Part shown: positions 1-13,200 of the stretch, piece by piece
Layout: every line of letters begins with the position of its first letter
How positions within the stretch are numbered: the first letter of the stretch is position 1
NCBI RefSeq assembly: GCF_902459465.1
Contig: NC_047065.1
Location: forward strand, 15,911,634 to 15,975,633
Direction of reading: 5' to 3'
Length of the DNA: 64,000 bases
Origin: Asterias rubens
Lineage: Eukaryota; Echinodermata; Asteroidea; Forcipulatida; Asteriidae
Program-made: the position numbers and the translations under genes
The notes under the pieces: model-generated
The model's input: the letters and a program-made list of their open reading frames with translations, nothing else
Database searches by the model: none
What the model was told of the DNA's origin: nothing

Positions 1-1243
1 AAATGCCCAGCTTGTTGAATTGTAGTTTTGGGGGGGTTTTCTGTAAAAATTTGTTTTCAAAAAGTCTTTCTAAGAACCTAGGTGTATCTTGCTGATTTTG
101 TGCGGCATTTGGTTCACCCCATAATATTTCTTGAGTGATAATGCCCTCTTTTGTGACATGAGTGCACAACATTACAATTCATGACAATTCTTGAGTTCAT
201 AAAATCTCCTTGGACTCTGATACATGTAAAATAGATCGTATGTGCAACCTTTTACGATAGTAAAATATCTTCTGTGTTGAACAAGTTTTTTATTTTTGAT
301 ACCCTCTGCCACATTGGACTGCCCATCCAGACTGTATTTCAAAAAGCACATTAAGCATGCATAAACTCCATGTACATGTACAACCCCAACAAAACATGTA
401 TTGATTATCACCTAGTGAAAGGCCCCATTGACCTCTGTACACACTTAAATAGCAAGTCATGATACAAGGTTTAACAACAACAGCAGTGAGAAATGGCTTC
501 ATTCAAAACCCATCATTGTCAGTTGAGGCCGAGTTAACAAAAAAACATGTTTAGCGTCCTCGTCCTGTAAAAAAACGAAGCACAGAAGGGCTTTTCTTTT
601 CAAAATCTTGAACAACCATTGGTTTTTCCACTGTTCAATGCACACTAATTAAACAAACCTGTTCACATATTGAACAGTTTGATCAATACTAAAAACCGAG
701 GACCAATTTACTAAAACCTGAAAGCATGAAAAATTGCGAAGCACGGAAACATCTTGATTAACAACAACTTTATCAACATATTATGCATAAAATAATAAAC
801 CAGTGAAAATTTGAACTCAATTGGTTGTCGAAGGTGCGAGATAATAATGGAAGAAAAAACACCCTTGTCACACGAAGTTGTGTGCTATCCGATGCTTGAT
901 TTTGGGACCTCAAATTCTTATTTTGAGGTATCAAAATCAAATTCGTGGAAAATTACTTTTTTTCTCGAAAACCATGCAACTTCAGAGGGAGCTGTTTTTC
1001 ACAATGTTTTATACTATCAACATCTCCCCATTACTCATTACCAAGTAAGTTTTTATGCTAATAATTATTTTGAGTAATTACCAATTGTGTCCACTGCCTT
1101 TAAAGAAAACTACAAGAGACAAAATACGACTTGTATAACTACTTGCACAGTTAAAGGAAAAGTACAGCTAATAGTGGAAGGTTTATGGAACCGTTCAATT
1201 GTATAACATTCCCTTTAGACAATGAGAATTGATGTTGCCATAC
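1..1243. other. ABCA3-like intron sequence at window edge
   Basis: No further ABCA exon was found between position 1 and the donor at 1243. The stretch is AT-rich and contains one degraded palindromic MITE (about 770-1105). Short open frames here resemble no protein I know. Confidence 0.5.
770..1105. mobile_element. Palindromic MITE family F1, copy 1 (5' end degraded)
   Basis: It shares the F1 body: a 'gcataaaataa' segment, 'gtgaaaatttgaactcaatt', 'cacccttgtcacacgaag', 'ctcgaaaac', and an end reading 'taccaattgtgtccactgcctttaa'. The outer left terminus is not recognisable. It lies in an ABCA3-like intron. Confidence 0.75.
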
Positions 1244-4200
1244 CTTGAGCATTATAGTAATGAGGAGGACCGGGATGATGAGGAAGACGAGGTTCTTGAT
1301 GTACCATGCCAACCAGTGAAGCCAGTTAGCTAGACCCATCATCTTCATACTCTCCTTTAATCGCTTCTCCTTCTCCAACACAAGCTCCTAAAATAAACAA
1401 ATCAACCAGAGGCAAAATATTTGTAATATTGTTCACCAATGTTGGCAGCCCACAACTCGTCCTCCTGGAAATTGTCTAGCAATGATTACACCAGCGGATT
1501 CTCCCCCCCCCCCCACCTCAAAAATTTGACGCCCATAAATAGCCGACCGTGTTTGTCGACGAGGTAAAAGGAAAACCACCCAATTTAGAGTGAAACTTGT
1601 GTGGAACATTATATTCTACTTTTAAAACATCTTTCTAGTCATATGCATTTTATAACGAACAGTTACAAACGCTTTTCAAAGACAAACTTGACCGATCGAA
1701 GGCAACGTGTTCCTTTAAGTGCACACATGTAAGCATGGAACAGGCTATTAGGACCATGGAAGAAATCATGGTTATGAGGCTGGTTCCAAATGGTCGACCA
1801 CAGTAGTCAACCAATGGTCGACCAGCCTGGGTTTGAGTCAAAATGAGTCAAACTTAAGTTAAACATGGAGCGCACTTGAACTTTCTCTCTGTGGTGTAGT
1901 GTTTTTTTGTCCGCTATTGTCATCAATCATTCTTAATTATTTTCAATTCAAACATACCCTGACGACAGTCCCAGCGGAGTAGATGAAACTGAGACAGATG
2001 AGGAATGGCATGAGGAACTCTAGACTTAGCAGAAAACTGTCTGATAAGTAGCCCGGATGAGGAAATTGCTGCAAAAGAAAAAAACACTGCTTAAAAAAAA
2101 ATATAATCTGACAAGAAACAAGAAAAAGAGAACTTGCTAAAAGCTATGGCAAATGTTTCTGATACCCCAAAAGCTAAAATAAGTCACAGGGTTTCAAACC
2201 AGCAGTCGCCAACGAGCAATTCAAATCACTTCCTTTACCTGTCAGCTTGTCAAGTAAAAACATTGATGCTTTTCACAATAAATGAGGGGAACATTGGTTA
2301 GAATCGAATACAACTAAAGCATCAGCATTCATATCTGATGCGATGTCATGTCTTGAAGACAATGGACACTATTGGTAATTGTCAAAGACCAGTCTTCTCA
2401 CTTGGTGATCTCAACATATGCATAAAATAACAAACCTGTGAAAATTTGATCTTGATTGGTCGTCGGAGTTGCGAGATAACTATAAATGAAAAACTCACCC
2501 TTGTCACACGAAGTTGTGTGCTTTCATATGCTTGATTTTGAGACCTAAACTTGAGGTCTCGAAATCGAATTCCTGGAAAATCACTTCTTTCTCGAAAACT
2601 ACGTCACATCAGAGGGAGCTGTTTCTCACAATGTTTTATACTATCAACCTCTCCCCATTACTACTTAGCAAGTGGGGTTTTATGCTGACATTATTATTTA
2701 CAGTAATTACCAATAGTGTCTACTGCCTTTAACCTTTATTTGTTGAGCATAATTTTTTTGTGCTAAGCTAATTTCTGTAAAGAAGCTCCATAAGGTTTGG
2801 ATCATTTCTTACCTGTAACTGTACTTGAACTGTCTGAGCAAGCAGAAAAGCGGTTACTGCTCCCTGCAGATCTACTAAGTGAGTGAAAGCAATGATGGAA
2901 TCTATAGCATTTTGCAGCCTTAGGAAGCGGATTTTGTACATGCTGGAGATGCATCAAGGGAAAAAATATAAGCAGGAAGTTACATTATGTTAAATTGCAT
3001 TGATAGTTAGCATGGAAGTTAATAAAGCCAAATTTGTCTATGGTAAGAAGAGGTGGTATGAAGGTAATTTTTTAGAGTGGCCTATGGTAAGGAATAGAAA
3101 ATATGAGTGCAGTCGACTAATGTTGTCTATGGTAAGGAAGAGGGGGTATGAATGCAGTCGACTAAAGTCATCTATGGTAAGGAAGAGGGGGTATGAATGC
3201 AGTCGACTAAAGTCATCAATGGTAAGGAAGAGGGGGTATGAATGCAGTCGACTAAAGTCACCTATAGTACTGAAAAGGGGGAAGATAGCGGTCAACTAAA
3301 CCTCAAGTTGTCTATGGTAAGGGATGTGTAGTTATCTATGGTAAGGGATGGGTTAAACTACTGCAGCATGACTGGCAAATCAAAACTGCCCTACTGTTCA
3401 ATACTCACTTGTACGTTCTGGGTCCGACCAGCTGAAAGTTTGGGTAGGTTCGCTCAGTGTACCATGTCTCTCTACTCACCAGGTCATGCGCCAGACGAAT
3501 CTTGTACGTCACATTTGGTGGAAGCGTCGTTGCATCCATTGGAAGGTCAAATATAATGGCTGAGAAATAAGGAACCAGTTTCAAGGCACTGTACACGTTT
3601 GGTAATTGTCAAAGACCAGTGTTCTCACTTGGTATTTCCCGTCATAGGCATAAAATAACAAACCTGTGAAAATTAAGGCTCAATTGGTCATCGAAGTTGC
3701 AAGTAAATGATGAAAGAAAAAACACCCTTGTTCGACGAATTTGTGTGCTTTCAGATAGGAATAAAAGACTTCAAGCTAGAAGTCTTTTATTATTTGAGTG
3801 AGAAATTACCTCTTTATCAAAACCTACGTTACTTCAGAGGGAGTCGTTTCCCACAATGTTTTGTATTTACAGCTCTCCAATGCTCGTTACCGAGTTGGTT
3901 TTTAAGTTAATATTTGTTTGAGTAATTACCAAACGAGTACCTTCCCTTTAACATTTGGTGAATTTCCAAACAGAAAATCACTGAACTGAAATGTTTTTAC
4001 TGTCCAGGCTGTTTCTCTTCCAAAAATATTAAAAAATTAAATCTTTACCTGCATAGTAAAGATTGAGATCCTCAGCTGCAGTCTTGACCAGTTCTTCCTC
4101 CGAGGTGAAATTCGAGGGTGAGAGAGGAACTTGCACCTGTAGTGCTACTCCTGCCATTAACAAATCAGCTGAAAAAACAACACAGTCAAACATTGGTCAG

Positions 4201-7200
4201 CACTTTGAATGAAATGCCTGACCGGGCTCAAAATTTACACTGGATCCAAGACCATATTAAGTCTCAAATGTTCCTATTAAAGTCTCAAATATTCCTGGTA
4301 AAGTCTCAAAAGTTCCAGGTGAAGTCTCAAATGTTCCTAGTAAAGTCTCAAATGTTCCTAGTAGCAAACATTCCTGGTAAAGTCTCAAATGTTCCCAATA
4401 AGGTCTGAATTGTTCCAAGTAAAGACTGAAATATTCCGGGTAAAGTTTGAAATGTTCTGTGTGAAGTCTTAAATGTTCCAGGTGAAGTCTCAAATGTTCT
4501 AGGTAAAGTCTGAAATCACTATCAAAATTCTTTGACTTGTCAGTAAAAGTGAGCAAGTTGGAGTGAGGGGACCAGCAGTGGTACTTACTAAGATTGTTTT
4601 GTGGAAAGTAAGCCAGTTCCGGGCAGTCTGTGCCGTTAACAAAGCATGACTGTAGCTGTTGGATTTCCGCAGTACTCAACGTTTCTTGACTGGAGAATCC
4701 TGGCTCAAAGGTTGCTGGTGAACAAACAAAACAGAAAAGTACTTTAGATTTAAACTGGACATTATTCAGGGAATCAGTGCAAATCATTGTATTTCTTTTT
4801 TTTTTATGTATTTTGAAAAAGTAAAATGCTAAATACTTATGCTTGGCTTTATTTGTCACAGAAAGTTCAGATAAATATTGAATGAAATTATGGCTTGTTT
4901 TTAAAAGGAACACGATTCAATTCAGTTCAATTCAACTCAATTAGGTTTTATTATTAACATTTCAAAAATTTGAGGCATTGCATGGTGAGGTATCAATATG
5001 GTGTTACCGCAATCCAAATAAATGTCTCCAAAATTACACGCAAAATTTAAAGGCAGTGGACACTATTGGTAATTACTCAAAATAAATATTGCCATAAAAC
5101 CTTACTTGGAGACGAGCAATGGGGAGAGGTTGGTGATATAAAACATTGTGAGAAACGGCTCCTTCTGAAGTTTTAAAGAAAGACGTAATTTTCCACGAAT
5201 TTGAATTCGAGACCTCAACCATCTAAACGCACACAACTTCGTGTGACAAGGCTGATTTTTCTTTCATTATTATCGCGCAAGTTCGATGACCGATTGAGCT
5301 CACATTTTCACAGGTTTGTTATTTTATGCTTATGTTGAGATACACCAACTGTTAAGGCTAGTCTTTGACAATTACCAATAGTGTCCACTGCCTTTAAAAG
5401 ACTTAAATTGACGTGTTTACATTGGTAAAAACTACAAAACATACAAAATGTTTGTTAGAAAAGACAAGTTCAAGCAAATCACTGAAGTCGGATCATCTTG
5501 ACAAATTGCATGCAGTCAGTTCAAACCAATAAGAAAAAGTACCCAAAACCATGGGTAACACAAAGCACCAACATCATGGGCAACTTCTGCATGCTTCGAT
5601 GCCCAACATGTTGGGAGCTAGTGTAAACATTTGTGTAGAGTGCATAATCGTGTAAAATTTGCACAACACTGTATGCTGATTTCTTAGCGGTATAACCTAA
5701 TTCATTTACATTCAACTATAGTATAGATACAATTAGCGCCAATAACAGGATTAAAAGCAACTATAAACATAAATATTAATATAAAACGTGCGGAACAACC
5801 ATGGGAGAATGAAGATGAGCAGAGTATACTGTTCGAAACGTCGAGACCAAACTTGCTCTTTTCAGAGCCAACACTCCTTCAAAAGAGTTTTTACCCATGG
5901 TTGTACCTGCAAATTTACTATTAATATTTATATATATAGTTGCTCTTATTCTCCACACCATGCAGAGCTTCAAACACCATTTAATAACAGGATGAATAGA
6001 AATCAAGATGAAATGCTTAGTTTTAGATGAGGGAGGGAAAAACCCCAACAATGGGGAAAGACACACTGCACCATTTTGTAAGCGTGTATACGTGCATTTG
6101 TGTAGCACACACACAGAAAATACCTGTTGCACAACAATGTTTGTAACACACCATCTCCTCAAAAAGCACAATGTCTGATGAAATGTGTCAATAGGTCAAT
6201 TTACAAATAATGGTATGTAAAGAAATCAAATTAGCCCCCCCCCCCTCCCCAAAAGACAAAAAGAGAACCTTGAATGACTGCTCCATACACTTTTGAAAGG
6301 TATTACACAAGATTGGTATGAGCTGACAAAACAGTCACGGACAGAGGTTTTTGTGTAATCAACCATGTATGTATCAAAGACCTACAAAAAAACTGCAAAC
6401 CTGTGGTAATGCGAGCTGAATCCATTGCCAGGAGTCAGGAGAAAAGAGTGACAAACAGTGCACAATTTTCAGCATAATGTGCTTAATTTTAACAACCAAA
6501 ATCAGCTTATTGCTGTTTAAGGTTTTCAGATTCAGTTTCCTTGAAAATGACATGTACGTGAATTCAAAACAGGACAGTGCTTGCGTAAAGAGCCTTGGAC
6601 AAGGCTACCTGTACATGTAGGCCCTACATGTACGTACTACACATTTCCGCTAGTCAGGGATGTCATTAGTCCAATTTGCTTTGGAAATGACAGGGAAGCT
6701 ATCTGACACAGAAGCCTTAGGCCCTACGGCACGGTAACTGGTAAGGAGTTGTGTTCTGCTGATGCCATGCTGAGTGATGTACTCAACGCAACTATTGTAT
6801 CGGTTTTACTAATGGGTCCCTTAAGATGTAGAGTCGTTAATTTATGCTGGTACAATTTGCTTATAAAAATATGTGTGCGTCAATATGATTTAGAAGCTAC
6901 TTGTTATAATGTACACAAGTGTACAAAATAAACAGCAACATGTCATTGCTCCAGCATGACAATAAACTTTGCAAGCCATGTACTGTATGTTCTAATGTTC
7001 AGCCTCGGCAAAAATGCATGATTTTATTGCAAAATGTTGAAATATGTGGCAGTCATGACTGATTTGTTTTTGCCCTTACACAATTGATTACATAATGTAT
7101 TTTTTTTAAAGCAACCCTGTATTCTTAGTACATGTATGTACTTTCCAAAGTCTTGTGTAAAAATCCTGACGCGTCAGGGTAGGGCTCAAACCTGCAATCT

Positions 7201-10200
7201 TTGCCTTGCTAAAGCAGACCACTAAGATAACCCGATGGTTAGAGGCAGTTCCAAAGTATATTTTAACAGAGTGTACAACCAAAATTTCAAAGAAACATTT
7301 AATTTACTGAGCCTAGTGCATCAAAGATCATGTAAACATCTATTTTACAATGTAAGTCTCCTGGGGCCAATTTCATAAAGCGGCGCCGCCGCCGCCGCTG
7401 CCGCTTTATGAAATTGGCCCCATGAGACCTACATTTGCCCAGCCACATGTACCTGTCAACAGTCCAATCTATAGAGTGTGATGTAGTCTCAGTAAATAGT
7501 GCGTCATATAAATTGGATTGTTTTTCAATAACCCTGAATGCATGTATTATAGATGGAAGTTGTGTAATCATTATTTCTCGCAGGGAGGAGGGCTCTGAGA
7601 AATACATTTCAAACAGCACGCTTTGTTCGCTTTCATGAGAAGTAGCTTTTAACGAAAAACAGGGCCCAATTTTATGGCACTGCTGAGCCTGGAGCTCTGC
7701 GCTTACAGTTCTTAGAGCCACACGCTTCATAGATAGCTGTAAGCACAGAATTCTGTGGTAAGCATGTCTGAACGTTGTGAAATTGGGCTAAGAGTCTCTT
7801 GTTGAAAGATGGAGACTTATCTCACTTCTTCAGGCCTGATTCCTTATGGGTAAAGGGCGACTTCTGGGGGAAATTTAGTATACAGGAACTTTCCAAAGGG
7901 CATCTAGGCAATGACCAGGGGCATGAAGGTAACTACAGTACGCCCACACCTCGATGAATTATCAAGCCCGCCTCTCAGCATTCTCTGAAAAAAGTTCCAT
8001 CCTCTTGTTTTCAATACATGTACCTGTACACTGTTGACCATGACTGAGACTCATTATCATCAGCCCTCTGTGCTGGCTGGGCGGAATATCTGAGTTCCCA
8101 GTCAGGCAACTACAACTGGGTTTTGACACTGAATCCCAGAGGTCAGATTTTATGCATGAATACTCCTCACAAGGCATTGATTGGGTGGAATTTTGGGGGA
8201 CAAAATGATGTACAATGTAACACCCGACCGACACCCCTCGCTCGGACTCAAGGGTGGTAATTGAGTTGCTTCAAGTGATTTGCTTGAAAACACCACTGTA
8301 CTTCCTCGAAAACACCACTGTACATGTACATGTGACACTGTTACAATTTCATTATGACCACATTTTGGCAAAAACAACAAGTACAAGCCACGAGCAATAC
8401 TTACTGAAACAGAGGTCCTCTGATTGTATGAGAAGTCTAAGGGAGAAAAGAAAAATAAATTATTAAAATTTTCTGTAAAGGTTAGACCAGAATTTGCCCA
8501 TAGTCTGTCAGATCTTTAAATATCATAGTTCAATCACATCTCTCTTTTGTTTTTTGAATACAATGGATCAATTCCAATTATACTCACAGAACTTTTCAAT
8601 TATTATAAATATATGCCATAATTCAATCGCATTTTAAATAAATGGCAAAAAATGGAAAGATATTAAAGAAAAACAAAAACATGAAGTGGTAATTTTGCTT
8701 GTCTTGTATTTTCAGCGACTAAAACGCACACTGGTCTGACATTTAAGGCTTAGGGACTTACATTAAATCATGGTTTGTAGCTCAAAGATTTTCTATGGAC
8801 CAGAAATTATTTTACAAGACCAATTTAATACAATGCAAGAACAAAATCATCAAATCATCAACACATTTTCACATTGTGAATTCTTCTCGTTTGTCTTACA
8901 CAAAAGGAAGATACTGTATTGATGAACCTCAAAAACAACAAGTGAACAACAATGTTTGTTTTACTTTCTTTAAGTGAAAAACACCAGCCTGCCAGACTTT
9001 TCTACATTGCAGTTGTGAGATTACTGACCCAATGCCATTTTCACTGGCCTCTAGAGATGCTGTGTCAGATTTTTGCCGATTTGACCCAAAAATTTTGATT
9101 TAAAATTCAATAGGTGTTTTGATGGGGGTCGACAAAGTTACAAGCTTTCATTTGAGCCATTGCTCGAAAAAGTCCGCCAATTATTAGTAGCAGTGAACTA
9201 AAGTGCTCAAAATTAGTTTTGCCGGGATCCCGACAATATATCACAGGACCAATTCTAATGTGTTTTTAAGAATCGTTTAAAATTTTTGTCATGGTTCCTG
9301 GCCATTAAGTAAAAGTTCAACTTTTTTCGTTAGAGCGGGTGATACTCTTTCAAATACCGTTCACTCAAAAAAATTTTTTTTTTAATGTTTGGGGCAAAAA
9401 ATCTGACATAGCATCTTTAACCTGTGGTACATAAGTACAGTATTAATTCCCAGCCATTACATTCTGGCGATCATTTATAAAGCAAAAATATTTTGTAGGG
9501 TCTTTAAATTTTATTTCTCCAGATCAGATTGCAATATTTCTCTGGAAGATTGGCACTGGAACAATTCCAATCGAATCAAGTGTCAGATTGAAACTAATCA
9601 GTTAAGATTGTAGAAACTTTCCACATTTTTCATTTTAAGAAACAGTATCAAAATGTTAAAATTACACGTGATAAAAACCAGAAAAATAGGATCGGAATAA
9701 TTATTAAAAGTTGTTGTTGAATTTTAAACAAGGGGTTGAATATTTAAAGGTCGTGGACACTATTGGTAATTGTCAAAGACTAGCCTACACAGTTGGTGTA
9801 TTTCAACATATGCATAAAATAATGAACCTGTGAAAATTTGAGCTCAATTGGTCATCGAACTTGCGAGATATGAATGAAAGAAAAAAACACCCTTGTCACA
9901 CGAAGGTGTGTGCGTTTAGATTGTTGATTTCGAGACCTCAAGTTCTAAATCTGAGGTTTCGAAATCAAATTCGTGGAAAATTACTTCTTTCTCGAAAACT
10001 ATGGCACTTAAGAGGGTGCCGTTTCTCACAATGTTTTATACCATCAACCTCTCACTATTACTTGTTACAAAAAAGGTTTTATGCTAACAATTATTTTGAG
10101 TAATTACCAATAGTGTCCACTGCCTTTAAGTGCATATTTACCTGGCCATAAGCAGCAAGGATGTCGCAAAAAACGGAAGCAGCAGTTCAATAATGGTTCC

Positions 10201-13200
10201 AATAGGACGTCGGATCTGTATTAATTGAAATCAAAAGTGTGTTAATGGATAAAAAAAAAACATAAACATTGTATGACAGTTGACCACATTGTTCACTTTA
10301 TCACACACAAAAGCAATTATTGAGAATTTCAGACAGTTTCTGCCACAAAAGATACCATTTTCCTAAGTAAAAATAAAACATTTTAAAACATGCATAATAC
10401 TGCTTTTAAAAGTTAAAAGAGAATATCAGACCAACAGTCAACATTTGAGCATAATTGGTTTTTGATAATAAAAACTACACAATTGTTTTTGTTCTCAGAT
10501 GAAAACCACAATACCAATGATACTTGTCCAGTCATGAGTTTACTGGCTCGACTTTAGAATCATTTGTATAAAGTTCAAGCACTGCACTTATTAAGCACTT
10601 TTATTTTAAAAGTTGTATCATTAAATTACTTTCTACACGGGGCCCCATTCATATGGGGCATACGTACGTACTTCTACATAGTTCAAAGCCATCTGAACTA
10701 CAAAATGTGTATGAACTTTAACTTTCGTTTACATATCATTGAGGGAGGGGGGGGGAAGTTGACTATAATGCTCACCCAAATTTATCTGTACAGTAAAACA
10801 AAATTGAAGCACAGTAGGCCTACAATAACTTGTAATGAAAGTAAAACTATATTGCACATTACATCAGGCTCTGACCATGCGGCTCTGACTGGTTGTGGAC
10901 AGGAAGGCAATTTGCCTGCATTGTCTCTGTGATTTATCTGGGCTGAATTCCACAAAGATCTTATTAAGGCCGACTGATCTAAATTGCTATTTGAGAAAAC
11001 AAAGCGTGATGTCATGATACAAATCACTAATGGTGACTGACAATTCATCTCAATTACTCTTATAGTTTTGCTTACTCCATCATTACATTGACAATCAAGG
11101 GACAATGTAAATTGTAATGAGGGAGGTTGATAGCGAACGAGTTCCCTTTATTACATTAGCAGAGCAAAATGCTACACAAATGTATCAGTTGCTACTCAAA
11201 AATCTTAATTTTCTACTCTATATTGCCATTCACACAACATTGTAAAGGTCTAAATATTTAGCTACCAAAAATTGGGAGACAAAATTGTTCCCTGGTTGAT
11301 TACAAATCCCTACTTGCAGCCGAGAAGGTAAACTGAGGGCGTGTCCCTACGAGGCTTTCGAACGCAGCAAAGCCACATAAAAACCTAATACTACGACCAC
11401 AGATCAAACACAGCATGAGGTATTTTCATTTTACAATAAACACAACCTTTTACATTTCTTGGCTAGTCTGGCAGGCAAGATACTGCACTGGTCCTATGGG
11501 AAAGTTGACATTTTGTGCCATAAATTCCACATAAATCCAAGAGTTATGAAAGTAAAAGCTGGACAAGTTTTGAGATGTGCCCCCTTACATCATATCAAAT
11601 ATTGAAAAGAATTGGACAGTGCAATCTCCATAAAATATAAGATTTGATGTTTTCTTCCATTGAGCTGTGTACAAATCGTGCCTGCAGGAAGTCCAGGCTT
11701 AGTGGCTCTATTGTAAACATGTGATGTCACAGGTCACATCGTCTATAGATTCTACTATAAGATTGAAAGAGTAAGATTGTTCCAGAAAAGGAAAACTGCA
11801 GGCCCAGAAAAAAACCTCGCACACCTTTGGAATCGAACCAGGGCCAGAGTGCTGAATATGTGAGCGCTTTATGATAAATCATAAAATAGGCGTAATGGCC
11901 ATTACATATGAGAACAGCAACAAAGAGTTCTTGAATACAACGCCCACTACTGCCCATGGTATACAGAGTAAAAAAACATAAATTACAGTTGATCAAGGAC
12001 TTCTTCAAAACAAATTTATCTTGCTGCTATGGTAACAGAATACAAGACACGTTTCTTCTGAAGTTTCCAGTGACAGTGTTCAGTCATAAAAACACATATC
12101 TATTAGTGCCCAGTGGCACACAATGTAAGTGGGGAGAGGAGACCTTGAATAACATGTAAACTATTTTTGTTTTAATATCAGAGAAGATCTCTGTGTGGGG
12201 GTGTGTGTGTGTGTGTGTGATTGGGGGGGGGGTTCCAAAAGTAGGGAGGGTGGGCTGATATAAGGCCGGTTCACTCCTTAGGCTGTGACTGTGAGTAATG
12301 CAATCTGAATTATGACCTCACAAATTCGCAACAAATAATTTGCGCCAGTTTACTTAGTACTCAACTCCTGTGGAACACTCGCTGTAAAAACAGCCCTGTG
12401 ACATCAAAGTTTGCTTTGGATTCGCATGAAGTACATAACGTGTATGAACGAGGCTTCAAGCTGTGCACCACAAGTCACCACTTAAGTTTGAATTCCTCAG
12501 ACTATAGTAGACAGTTGCTTTGTCACATGATTCGGGGCAAACTTTTGCGTAGTTACGGAAGAGACGGTGAACACCCATACACAATTCTGAATGGATGTGT
12601 ATAGAACAATGGTACCAGGGTTTGCTCATCTGGAGGTTGCTATACAAAAGCTTCTCCCGAGTCATGTGACTGTAGCAACTGTCTACTGTAGTGTGAGGAA
12701 TTCAAATGTAAGTGGTAACTTAAGATTTAAGCAAGTCATTGTACCAGACATTATTCAAATCTACTCACAAATGACTTACAATTTAGACACCGTATTTTGT
12801 ATGTAGCTCAGATGTGCATCAATAGTAATAAAAGTCATTGCCTTTATTAAAGAGTATTTTAAATTTTCTCTTCATCTCCTTGGGGGCTGTCTGGTATAGA
12901 AAGTAATTTATTTGTATTATAGCGGACACTGGCAGAGAAGTGTGTGAATTGATGGGGATCTTACTTGGGGCTTATGACACCAAAATCATCAACCTCCTGC
13001 AAAGATGGGAAAATAAAAGCCTTTTCGATAGGTATTTTGGGTAACTTTCTGTTTGGCACCACCACTTTTTCACTCATTTTTATACAAAAAGGGATATCTC
13101 ATTGAGGTAAATTAGAGACTATAAACTATATTATTTCATATCGAATGAAAAAGTGGTGGCGTCACGGAAAACTTTCCCACACAAATTTCTCAATAATAAA

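Noticed and set aside
3000-3300. Regularly spaced repeat resembling a CRISPR array
   Set aside because: The 45-bp units are directly contiguous with no unique spacers and lie in an animal gene's intron: a minisatellite.
4257-4588. Open frame with repeated LRLHLEHLRLH-type units
   Set aside because: It is the translation of a 21-bp minisatellite in an intron; the real exon starts at the 4589 donor boundary.
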